A stretch of DNA of 64,000 nt, from positions 186,001 to 250,000 of the forward strand of contig NZ_VOEI01000007.1 in the NCBI RefSeq assembly GCF_007846095.1, written 5' to 3'. Shown one piece after another: positions 32,608 through 40,004 of this stretch; positions within the stretch are counted from its first letter, which is position 1, and each line of letters starts with the position of its first letter. The notes below the pieces were generated by a model. The model was given only the letters and a program-made list of their open reading frames with translations. It was not told the DNA's origin and searched no databases. The translations under genes were made by a program, and so were the position numbers. The DNA is from Mucilaginibacter achroorhodeus (GTDB lineage Bacteria; Bacteroidota; Bacteroidia; Sphingobacteriales; Sphingobacteriaceae).

Positions 32608-34346
32608 CTAAGGTCGAGTTTGGTAGTTTGTAAAAGCCTGCCTACAGGGTAGCGCAGGTATGTTTTTTCAAAGTAAGGCGAATTTCGGTAAACCCAGTTA
32701 AGCTGGGCGGCTGCACTACCTGCAAGTTTAGGGTCGGCAGCTTTGGCGTCGTCAAGTTTCTTTCTCAAAGCAGGGTCTTCCTTCAGCATTTTGGCGGCTA
32801 CATCCTCAAAAACGTAGTCAGAAAAATATTCTTTTTGCCCCAGCATGCTATCAAAAAAATTCCATGCAAAAAAAGAGTCCACACCCTGCGGTTCCAGCGT
32901 TTCTACAATATAACGGTTAATGGGCTGGTTTACATAAACCACATAGTCGCCTTCATAAAACCTTACTTTAGCATCAACAGGGTTTAGCTTTACATTGCTG
33001 TGCAGGTAATGTCCTTCGTAGGGCCGGTTGCCGGTCTTATAATCGGCAATATAATACATCTGCAAATCAAGCGTGGTATCATGTGCCAGTCTGCTCATGG
33101 CTACTTTATTTAATTTAAACAGATCAATAACCTTAGCCCAGGCCTGTGGTATAATATAGGCAACGGGCTTATCGACAGTGGCTGTAATTTTATAAGTGTT
33201 GTAAAACTTTACTGTTTTAGTGTAAGGCTTGTTGCGGTCATAATAAAGGCGTTTTAAGCCACTTACATCACTTGTTTTATATTCTGCAGCATAGCCCTTA
33301 AAAGTGATAGTATCTATCTTGCTTTCATCAACCTGCCAGTTCAGTCCGAAAGTTTTTTGCTGTGCAACTTCGGCATCTACTTTTTTCTTCATTTCGCCAA
33401 GCAGTTTAGCATCGCGCTGACAAATACCAATGAGGTTTTGCATAAAGGCATAAGTTGCCCATACGCGCTTATCGAAGGGCTTAAGCATGTGCGTTTCGGT
33501 CATGTAGCTGATGATATTGTGCTGCGCAGCATAGCCTGTTGAAAAGCGGGGCGTTTCCATAAAGCTTACAATGCCACTATCAGGAAGGCCCTGCTCGCCG
33601 GCACCATAAGGTATCATCTCAAAACCGCTTTTTTTCATACCCTTGTAAAGGTCGGGCGTTAGTGTCTTATCTGTGTAAGCCGCAAGAGTTGGGTTTTGTT
33701 TATCCTTTTGCGTTTCAATAAGCGTCATCACGTACTGGTAATCTGCACCATCGCTGGTGTGGTTATCCAGGAAAACTTCGGGCTGCCAGGTGTTAAGTAT
33801 CTGTGCAAACGCCAATGCATTACGACTGTCGGCCTTTATAAAATCACGGTTAAGGTCAAGGTTACGGTAGTTCCCTCTAAACCCGTAAGAACGTGGGCCG
33901 TTCTGGTTAACACGTGAAACTCCGCGGTTCATGCTGCCATCAATATTATATAGGGCAATAACGCACAACACTACATCTTTTGGAAGCTGGTTCTTCTTTA
34001 GCAGGTCGCGCACCAGCATCATGCTTGCATCAATACCCTCCGGCTCGCCGGGATGGATACCGTTATTGATGAGTAACACCCGCTTATTTTGTTTTTTTAT
34101 CTGAGCAGGATCAAAAACCTTGTCTTTTGAAAGTACAACCAGCGTAAGCGGCTTGCCAATGTCTGTACTGCCATAATTAAACAAGCGCATTTGCGGTTGC
34201 TGTTTGGCCAAAGCTTGGTAGTAGGTAATTACCTGCTGATATGTTGCTGTGTAATTTTTGTCTTTACTTTGTTCAAAAGGTGTAAGTTGTGCATCAGCTA
34301 TCGCGGTAAATAATAACGGAAAGATCAGCAGGATTAATTTCTTCAT
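32604..34346 (-). CDS. Exported M14-family zinc metallopeptidase
   Basis: The 580-residue protein has a signal peptide ending IADA (about residue 19). Its carboxypeptidase domain carries the zinc ligands H98-x-x-E101 in NNGIHPGEPEG and H196 in FLDNHTSDGADY. The intervening RNLDLNRDFIKADS matches substrate-binding residues of the family. The C-terminal third is a separate beta-rich region. It should act on peptides or muropeptides in the periplasm. It overlaps the rhomboid gene downstream by 4 nt and starts 6 nt after yjbR, so all belong to one operon. Confidence 0.9.
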   Translation of the reverse strand: MKKLILLIFPLLFTAIADAQLTPFEQSKDKNYTATYQQVITYYQALAKQQPQMRLFNYGSTDIGKPLTLVVLSKDKVFDPAQIKKQNKRVLLINNGIHPGEPEGIDASMMLVRDLLKKNQLPKDVVLCVIALYNIDGSMNRGVSRVNQNGPRSYGFRGNYRNLDLNRDFIKADSRNALAFAQILNTWQPEVFLDNHTSDGADYQYVMTLIETQKDKQNPTLAAYTDKTLTPDLYKGMKKSGFEMIPYGAGEQGLPDSGIVSFMETPRFSTGYAAQHNIISYMTETHMLKPFDKRVWATYAFMQNLIGICQRDAKLLGEMKKKVDAEVAQQKTFGLNWQVDESKIDTITFKGYAAEYKTSDVSGLKRLYYDRNKPYTKTVKFYNTYKITATVDKPVAYIIPQAWAKVIDLFKLNKVAMSRLAHDTTLDLQMYYIADYKTGNRPYEGHYLHSNVKLNPVDAKVRFYEGDYVVYVNQPINRYIVETLEPQGVDSFFAWNFFDSMLGQKEYFSDYVFEDVAAKMLKEDPALRKKLDDAKAADPKLAGSAAAQLNWVYRNSPYFEKTYLRYPVGRLLQTTKLDLR

Positions 34347-34352
34347 AGGTTA

Positions 34353-34703
34353 TTATTTGCCTGCAATCTCCTCGCGCAGTTTCTTTGGTAAACCAGCCAA
34401 TACTAAATTATAAGAGTGGTCTATCATTTCCTTTAATTGCTTGGCAGTAAGGGAACCATCAGTGAGCACGGTGTTCCAGTGTTTTTTATTCATGTGATAG
34501 CCGGGCTGCACTTCATTAAATTGTTCACGTAGCTCAATGGCGCGCTCCGGGTCGCATTTTACATTAAAGCTGTTATCACCAAGGCCGGTAAGTAAAAATA
34601 CTTTTTCACCAACTTTGAACACCAGCGTTTCCTCGCCAAACGGGAAGCCTTCTGTAACACCGTGTTTGGACAGGCAGTAATCGCGGATATCCTCAATGTT
34701 CAT
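34353..34703 (-). CDS. MmcQ/YjbR family protein
   Basis: The 116-residue cytosolic protein has the compact YjbR fold: MNIEDIRDYCLSKHGVTEGF, then FGEETLVFKVGEKVFLL, then GYHMNKKHWNTVLTDGSL and a C-terminal helix HSYNLVLAGLPKKLREEI. The fold resembles that of CyaY/DNA-binding proteins, but a function is not established. It is cotranscribed: the outer-membrane gene ends 1 nt before its start and the M14 peptidase begins 6 nt after its stop. Its place in that operon is probably a matter of expression, not of shared function. Confidence 0.9.
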   Translation of the reverse strand: MNIEDIRDYCLSKHGVTEGFPFGEETLVFKVGEKVFLLTGLGDNSFNVKCDPERAIELREQFNEVQPGYHMNKKHWNTVLTDGSLTAKQLKEMIDHSYNLVLAGLPKKLREEIAGK

Positions 34704-34704
34704 A

Positions 34705-35445
34705 TCAGTAGCCTTTGATCTCCTTATCGTAGCTTCTTTCGCCGGCGAAGTTAACCTTTATGCCAACAGTGATCTGACGGTATTGATCCAGCGCGTTATT
34801 TTTGAACTTTGTTGAAGGGTCATTGTAACCATCTAATCCCTCACCAAAAGTAAGATTATGCTGGTAACCAATATCTAAACGTATGTTAGGCTGGTCGTAC
34901 CCGTTGTATATCTTAAACTCATAACCAAAACGTAGCGGCACCATAAAATTTAGTCCACTATCCTTGCCCTCAAAACCATGTTTCTCGCCAATTGCACCAT
35001 TTTCTATAAACAAATTCTCGCGCTGTATATCAGCCATGTTATTGTAAATCCCTCCCAGGCCGGCACCTGCATAAAAGTTTTTCACGAGATTTAAGAACGT
35101 GTTACCCTGATAGTTGATCACCTCACCAAGTTGTACATCCATGTGCAGCAACAGGGCTTTATAATCGTTTTTGTAGGTACGGCCGTAAGCATCAAGCTCG
35201 CGGGTGCGTCCACCGCCTGATAGGGTGCCAAACTGAAACTCAAGGCCAATTGGCACATATGGTGTAAAAAAATAGTTCCCTGTTACGGCGTATGACATAT
35301 TATCATCAACCCTTTTGGTATCCGCGTATGGCCTGTTGCGGCTTATACTTACACCGATACCAAATGCTGCGTAATTTAAACTGCTTTGAGCTTTTGCCTC
35401 CGACAAAAAAAACAGTGTTACAAGAATTAAAAGATACTTTTTCAA
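34705..35445 (-). CDS. Outer-membrane beta-barrel protein
   Basis: The 246-residue protein has a clean signal peptide (MKKYLLILVTLFFLSEAKAQ). Alternating amphipathic strands with aromatic edges follow (GIGVSISRNRPYADT, VTGNYFFTPYVPIGLEFQFG, LRFGYEFKIYNGYD and IRLDIGYQHNLTFGEG). The C-terminus ends in a strand with ITVGIKVNFAGERSY. This is an 8-10-stranded barrel of the OmpA-like/DUF family in Bacteroidota. It is the first gene of the four-gene operon yjbR-M14-rhomboid. Substrate or partner is unknown. Confidence 0.85.
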   Translation of the reverse strand: MKKYLLILVTLFFLSEAKAQSSLNYAAFGIGVSISRNRPYADTKRVDDNMSYAVTGNYFFTPYVPIGLEFQFGTLSGGGRTRELDAYGRTYKNDYKALLLHMDVQLGEVINYQGNTFLNLVKNFYAGAGLGGIYNNMADIQRENLFIENGAIGEKHGFEGKDSGLNFMVPLRFGYEFKIYNGYDQPNIRLDIGYQHNLTFGEGLDGYNDPSTKFKNNALDQYRQITVGIKVNFAGERSYDKEIKGY

Positions 35446-35535
35446 TGAATTTGTATGTTTGATTATAGGGGTCGCCCGGCCGGCAAAGCTAGCTTAAGGC
35501 CAAACAAAAAATAATTTTACTAATATAGGTTTTAT

Positions 35536-36849
35536 ATGGATTTAAACGCATCGCTTGGTTTTACAGTTACAGAAAGGTTTCTGGATTATGTTAAGATCGA
35601 CACGCAATCAGACCCTAATTCGAACTCTACGCCATCAACCGAAAAGCAGAAGGACCTTGGCCGTGTACTGGTTAAAGAACTACTTGATATGGGTGTAAAC
35701 GATGCCCATCTTGATGAATATGGCTATGTTTATGCAACCATCCCAGCAAATACAGATAAAGCCGGTGTGCCCGTGATATGCTTCTGCTCCCACATGGATA
35801 CCGCACCTGATTGCAGCGGTACAGGTGTTAAACCTATCGTACATAGCAATTACCAGGGAGAAGATATTATTTTGCCAGACGATAAAATCCAAGTGCTTAA
35901 AATGAGTGAACACCCTGATTTGAAAAACCAGATCGGGAACGATATTATTACTGCCTCGGGCACTACACTTTTAGGCGCAGATAATAAGGCTGGTGTAGCC
36001 GAGATCATGGATGCCTGCTACCAGCTGGTTAATCACCCAGAGATAAAACACGGCACGATAAAAATTTTGTTTACACCTGATGAAGAGATAGGCCGCGGGG
36101 TTGATAAGGCCGACATAGCCAAGATTGGTGCTTTTGCCTGCTACACTATGGACGGAGAAAGCGCAGGCAACATGGAGAACGAGACGTTTAGCGCTGACGG
36201 CGCACGTTTGACCATCAACGGTGTAAGCAGCCATCCCGGCTTTGCCAAAGGCAAAATGGAGAGCGCCATTAAGATTGCGGGGCAGATCATAGCAGCGTTG
36301 CCTGATGATCTTTCGCCGGAGCATACCGAAGAGATGCAAGGCTTCATTCATCCGGTTGATTTTGGTGGCCATGTAGAAACAGCAACCATCGACTTTATCA
36401 TTCGCGATTTTGAGGATGCCAACCTGCCTAAGCACGCTGATGTGATACGTAAGGTGGCTGACGAGGTACTAAAGCGTTTTCCAAACTCCACCTACACATT
36501 GGAAACTTATGAGCAGTACCGCAATATGAAGCATGTGTTGGCGCAAAACCCGCAAATTGTTGAGTACGGTATGGAAGCTATTCGCCGTGCCGGCTTGGAA
36601 GCCAAGCTCTGCAGCATCCGCGGTGGCACCGATGGCTCGAGGCTATCATTTATGGGTTTGCCAAGCCCCAATATTTTTGCAGGTGAGCATGCTTTTCATA
36701 GCAAGCAAGAATGGGTATCTGTACAGGATATGCAAAAGGCTGTAGAGACGATTTTGCATTTGTGTGCAGTGTGGGAGGAGAACAGCGCCTCCCAGCCTCC
36801 TGAGGGGGAAAGCAGAATAATACCTTTCAAAAAACAAAAAGCCGATTGA
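35536..36849 (+). CDS. pepT: Peptidase T with repeat-derived C-terminal tail
   Basis: The 437-residue protein is an M20 aminotripeptidase. Zinc and catalytic residues are in CFCSHMDTAPD, LGADNKAGVAE, TPDEEIGRGVD, YTMDGESAG and the C-terminal AGEHAFHSKQEW. It removes N-terminal residues from tripeptides in the cytosol. Family members usually end about 20 residues earlier. The extra tail (after LCAVWEENSA) coincides with a type A palindromic repeat, and its stop codon lies in the 5' arm of the terminator. The start ATG follows a divergent spacer with the outer-membrane operon. Confidence 0.93.
   Translation: MDLNASLGFTVTERFLDYVKIDTQSDPNSNSTPSTEKQKDLGRVLVKELLDMGVNDAHLDEYGYVYATIPANTDKAGVPVICFCSHMDTAPDCSGTGVKPIVHSNYQGEDIILPDDKIQVLKMSEHPDLKNQIGNDIITASGTTLLGADNKAGVAEIMDACYQLVNHPEIKHGTIKILFTPDEEIGRGVDKADIAKIGAFACYTMDGESAGNMENETFSADGARLTINGVSSHPGFAKGKMESAIKIAGQIIAALPDDLSPEHTEEMQGFIHPVDFGGHVETATIDFIIRDFEDANLPKHADVIRKVADEVLKRFPNSTYTLETYEQYRNMKHVLAQNPQIVEYGMEAIRRAGLEAKLCSIRGGTDGSRLSFMGLPSPNIFAGEHAFHSKQEWVSVQDMQKAVETILHLCAVWEENSASQPPEGESRIIPFKKQKAD
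36785..36820. repeat. Type A repeat inside the 3' end of pepT
   Basis: GCGCCTCCCAGCCTCCTGAGGGGG on the plus strand matches, with a few changes, the inverse of the element at 8067-8100 (GCCCCCCAGCCCCCTAAAGGGGG). It is translated as part of the PepT tail. A second copy in inverse orientation lies 70 bp further on (36888), beyond the terminator. Confidence 0.6.
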
Positions 36850-36870
36850 AACTTAATCAATCGGCTTTTT
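36836..36870. terminator. Intrinsic terminator between pepT and hflX
   Basis: AAAAAGCCGATTGA (36836-36849) and TCAATCGGCTTTTT (36857-36870) form a perfect 14-bp stem with a short loop. It ends pepT transcription; the pepT stop TGA lies in the left arm. The A-rich left flank also lets it work for hflX on the minus strand. Confidence 0.9.
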
Positions 36871-36887
36871 TGTATCGGACTTTTAAA

Positions 36888-36917
36888 CTCCTACTCCCAC
36901 TTTAGGGGGCTGGGGCT
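36888..36917. repeat. Type A repeat upstream of the hflX stop
   Basis: CTCCTACTCCCACTTTAGGGGGCTGGGGCTT is nearly the same as 8067-8100. It is the inverse partner of the copy inside pepT, so the terminator is bracketed by two opposite copies. Confidence 0.65.
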
Positions 36918-36921
36918 TATC

Positions 36922-38106
36922 TTAATACAGCAAATTATCATACGGATATCTCTCCGTGTGCACTTGCTTTACGTAATCATAAAGCAGGTTGCGGAACTCC
37001 TCTACATTTTCTTTCTGCGTTGCAGAGATGAAAATAGCCGGGCTATTGTTCTTGGCCATCCAACTGTGGCGGAAATCGTCAAGCGTTATCGGCTCCTGTT
37101 CCGTGTTGATGTTATGGTCTTCGGGTTTAAAAGCATCTATCTTGTTGAAAACCGTTATCATGGTTTTATCGATAGCGCCAAGATCCTTCAGCGTTTCGTT
37201 TACCGTATGGATCTGATCTTCAAAGTTTGGATGTGAAACATCCACCACATGGATCAGGATATCAGCTTCGCGAACCTCATCCAAAGTAGATTTAAAGCAC
37301 TCTACCAAATGGTGAGGTAGCTTGCGGATAAACCCAACCGTGTCTGACAGCAGGAACGGCACATTCTCGATCACCACTTTCCTAACCGTAGTATCCAGCG
37401 TTGCGAACAACTTGTTCTCGGCAAATACCTCAGATTTCGACAGCATGTTCATGATGGTTGATTTACCAACGTTGGTATAACCCACCAAAGCCACACGTAT
37501 CAATTGCTGGCGATTTTTGCGCTGTGTCTCGTTTTGCCTGTCAATCAGCTTTAAACGTTCTTTAAGCAACGATATCTTGTTCAGGATCAAACGCCTGTCC
37601 GTCTCTATCTGCGACTCGCCCGGACCACGCATACCAATACCACCTTTCTGGCGCTCTAAGTGGGTCCAGAGGCGGGTAAGGCGTGGCAGCAGGTACTGCA
37701 ATTGGGCCAGTTCTACCTGGGTTTTAGCCTGCGCGGTTTGGGCCCTGCCGGCAAAAATATCCAATATGAGATTGCTTCTGTCCAGTATCTTTACCTGCAG
37801 CTCGTTCTCAATGTTACGCAGTTGTGATGGCGACAGTTCGTCGTCAAAAACAACCATATCTATCTCTTCCGACTTTACATAGTCGCGTATCTCTTCCAGC
37901 TTTCCGGTACCTACAAAAGTTGCACGCTCCGGGCGCTGCAGTTTTTGGGTGAAAGCCTTTTCGGTTTTACCACCGGCAGTCATCACCAAAAACTCTAATT
38001 CCTCTAAATATTCTTTCTCCTGGGCCTCGGTCTCGTTGGGTGTTATCACACCTACTAACACAGCCCTTTCCTGCTTCACAGCAGTATCATAAAATTTTTG
38101 TCTCAT
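36922..38106 (-). CDS. hflX: Ribosome-associated GTPase HflX
   Basis: The 394-residue protein has the HflX plan. The N-terminal nucleotide-binding domain includes AGGKTEKAFTQKLQRP and VVFDDELSPSQLRNIENEL. A helical linker carries the signature GGIGMRGPGESQIETDRR. The G domain has G1 GYTNVGKST, G3 DTVGFIRKLPH, G4 FNKID and G5 SATQK. HflX splits stalled or stress-inactivated ribosomes. The gene is monocistronic and is followed by terminator and repeat sequence. Confidence 0.95.
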   Translation of the reverse strand: MRQKFYDTAVKQERAVLVGVITPNETEAQEKEYLEELEFLVMTAGGKTEKAFTQKLQRPERATFVGTGKLEEIRDYVKSEEIDMVVFDDELSPSQLRNIENELQVKILDRSNLILDIFAGRAQTAQAKTQVELAQLQYLLPRLTRLWTHLERQKGGIGMRGPGESQIETDRRLILNKISLLKERLKLIDRQNETQRKNRQQLIRVALVGYTNVGKSTIMNMLSKSEVFAENKLFATLDTTVRKVVIENVPFLLSDTVGFIRKLPHHLVECFKSTLDEVREADILIHVVDVSHPNFEDQIHTVNETLKDLGAIDKTMITVFNKIDAFKPEDHNINTEQEPITLDDFRHSWMAKNNSPAIFISATQKENVEEFRNLLYDYVKQVHTERYPYDNLLY

Positions 38107-38455
38107 TCAGTAAACTGATTATAGCCTCGCCCCAACCCCTCTCCAAAGGAGAGGGGCTTTTGAATTATTCTTATCCAAATTCTATCCCTTTTAGGGATAT
38201 TTAAGAAAAGAGTCGGAATTAAACCACAAAGGTAAGCATTATGCTACCTCATTAATAAACACATGGATGTGGTTATGTTTTACATAGCAATTGGTATAAA
38301 TAGTTAATAATGCCTTTTGGCGATGTAGATAATATAAAATGATCACTCAATTTGGTGACGGTTGCCTATCGGCTGAAACAACAGATTGTTGTATGATGAT
38401 GAAGTATTACATGCAGATAAAAATACAGTGCAAATATAAAAGTAAAAGGCCTGAA
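38107..38455. other. 349-bp intergenic region between hflX and trpC
   Basis: The left part holds a type A repeat (38125-38198), with CCCCTCTCCAAAGGAGAGGGG as core and a second inverted pair, ATCCCTTTTAGGGAT (38184-38198). The right part is AT-rich, with AACCACA and CACATGGATGTGG inverted bits (38263-38280). No convincing gene is present, although a short open frame (38339-38527) runs into trpC on the opposite strand. The promoter of hflX must lie in the left half. Confidence 0.5.
38125..38198. repeat. Type A palindromic repeat
   Basis: CCTCGCCCCAACCCCTCTCC, then AAAGGAGAGGGGC, forms a strong hairpin (38138-38157). The same core is seen at 10459-10477 and 42127-42146. It is just upstream of hflX on the minus strand. 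Confidence 0.7.
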
Positions 38456-39238
38456 TTACAAGCCCTTTACAAATTCGCGTATAGCAGCACCCGGATCAAC
38501 CTGGCGCATAAAGTTCTCGCCGATTAAAAATCCACGAAAACCAACCTCCTTTAGTTCTTTAATAACCTTGGTATTGCTGATGGCACTTTCTGAGATCTTG
38601 ATGAACTCATCAGGAATGTGCTCCGCCAGTTCAAATGAGTTTTCTACCGATACCGTAAAATCGGCCAGGTTACGGTTGTTTACACCGATAGCATCCAGGT
38701 TGAGGTCGATACTGCGCTCCAGTTCTTCCAGATTATGAACTTCCAACAGTACGCTTAAGCCATGGCTTTTAGCGGCGGCCGCCAAATGTTTGATCTCAGC
38801 TGGAGTAAGAATAGCGGCTATCAGCAGGATCACATCTGCACCGATAGCTTTTGCCTCCAATACCTGGTACTCATCTATCATGAAATCCTTACGCAGGATG
38901 GGGATATTGTTTACTTTGCGGGCCGTTGTTACATCTGTTTGTGCACCGCCAAAAAATTGCTCGTCGGTAAGTACAGATAAAGCTGATGCCCCAGCCTCAG
39001 CATAAGCCTGCGTTACATCTTCAACTAACACCTTGTCGTTGATGATTCCCTTTGATGGTGACCGGCGCTTAAACTCGGCAATAATGCCGGTCCTGTCCGG
39101 TGCCAGCAGGAAATCTTTGAAAGAGTGCGTCGTCCTGTCAAAATATGCAGAAGCTTCCAGATCAGTAATGCTTACCAGTTGCTTTGCTGCAGCTACTTCT
39201 TTCTTTTTTTGCGCTACAATTTTATCGAGTATGGTCAT
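38456..39238 (-). CDS. trpC: Indole-3-glycerol-phosphate synthase
   Basis: The 260-residue TIM-barrel protein starts MTILDKIVAQKKKEVAAAKQ. It has the catalytic segments IAEFKRRSPSKGII (Lys and Ser), VLTDEQFFGGAQTDV and LRKDFMIDEYQVLEAKAIGAD. The phosphate loop near the end is VGVNNRNLADF and SESAISNTK, with FLIGENFMRQVDPG. It closes the indole ring in tryptophan synthesis. It follows trpG by 104 nt without trpD in between; that spacer holds a type B repeat. Spacing suggests the same transcript as trpE-trpG. Confidence 0.95.
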   Translation of the reverse strand: MTILDKIVAQKKKEVAAAKQLVSITDLEASAYFDRTTHSFKDFLLAPDRTGIIAEFKRRSPSKGIINDKVLVEDVTQAYAEAGASALSVLTDEQFFGGAQTDVTTARKVNNIPILRKDFMIDEYQVLEAKAIGADVILLIAAILTPAEIKHLAAAAKSHGLSVLLEVHNLEELERSIDLNLDAIGVNNRNLADFTVSVENSFELAEHIPDEFIKISESAISNTKVIKELKEVGFRGFLIGENFMRQVDPGAAIREFVKGL

Positions 39239-39255
39239 TTGTTCTTTTGATTGCT

Positions 39256-39320
39256 TGTCATACTGAGCGTGGCGAATTATCTGTTCGTCGGTAGATTCTT
39301 CACTATCGTTCAGAATGACA
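39256..39320. repeat. Type B palindromic repeat (copy 3) between trpG and trpC
   Basis: The ends TGTCATACTGAGCG (39256-39269) and CGTTCAGAATGACA (39307-39320) are inverse copies with one mismatch. The 65-bp element fills the trpG-trpC gap where trpD is found in many trp operons. It resembles the elements at 29846 and 42172 in its TGTCAT...ATGACA ends. Confidence 0.65.
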
Positions 39321-39342
39321 AAAATGCTTTTAATAATCTCAG

Positions 39343-39912
39343 TTATGCGTTCAACCAGTTCTGCATCATTTCTTTCCCATATTCTGTTAACACAGATTCC
39401 GGGTGAAACTGTACACCACGCACATTATATTTTTTGTGGCGTAACGCCATTACCGACCCATCATGCTCATCAATAGCGGTAATTTCCAAGACCTCAGGCA
39501 ATTCTTTTTCAACCACCCACGAATGGTAACGCCCAACCTTAAAACTCTCCGGTAACGATTTAAACAGCGGTTCTGAGTCATCGGTCACTTTAATAGGTGT
39601 TGCGATGCCATGCATGGGCTGCGGCAGATTATAAAGCTTGCCGCCGAACACTTCTGCAATAGCCTGCTGGCCTAAACATACGCCAAACATGCTTTTCGTT
39701 GGCGCGTATCTTTCTATCACCTGCAACAATAAACCCGCCTCTGACGGTATGCCCGGCCCCGGCGACAGGATGATATGGCTAAATTGGTCCACATCTTCCA
39801 GCTTAAACTGGTCGTTCCTCCAAACCTCGCACTGCAGACCAAGTTCGTTCACCAGGTGCACCAGGTTATAGGTGAAAGAATCGTAATTGTCTATGATTAA
39901 AATATTTTTCAT
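39343..39912 (-). CDS. trpG: Anthranilate synthase component II (glutamine amidotransferase)
   Basis: The 189-residue class I amidotransferase has the catalytic triad: nucleophile Cys in FGVCLGQQAIAE, and His and Glu in VQFHPESVLTEYGK. The oxyanion strand is ILSPGPGIPSEAGL. It releases ammonia from glutamine for TrpE. It is a stand-alone subunit, not fused to TrpD. It starts 92 nt after the trpE stop, with a type A repeat (39918-39947) in the gap. A role with para-aminobenzoate synthase is also possible for such subunits, but the neighbours make tryptophan primary. Confidence 0.94.
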   Translation of the reverse strand: MKNILIIDNYDSFTYNLVHLVNELGLQCEVWRNDQFKLEDVDQFSHIILSPGPGIPSEAGLLLQVIERYAPTKSMFGVCLGQQAIAEVFGGKLYNLPQPMHGIATPIKVTDDSEPLFKSLPESFKVGRYHSWVVEKELPEVLEITAIDEHDGSVMALRHKKYNVRGVQFHPESVLTEYGKEMMQNWLNA

Positions 39913-39917
39913 TTTTT

Positions 39918-39947
39918 ACACACCCCTAACCCCTCTCAATAGGGGAA
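39918..39947. repeat. Type A repeat between trpE and trpG
   Basis: ACACACCCCTAACCCCTCTCAATAGGGGAATT shares the C-run/AACCCCTCTC core of the elements at 38125 and 42117, with the G-run arm shortened (AGGGG). It is a degenerate copy in the trp operon spacer. Confidence 0.5.
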
Positions 39948-40004
39948 TTAAATTCGTTTGTACTAATCTCTGCTCTCTGATCACTAATCAACCCGCGAAG
40001 CGGC

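Noticed and set aside
38339..38527. A 62-codon plus-strand frame with an ATG upstream of trpC
   Set aside because: It runs antisense into the trpC end and has no conserved pattern; likely spurious.
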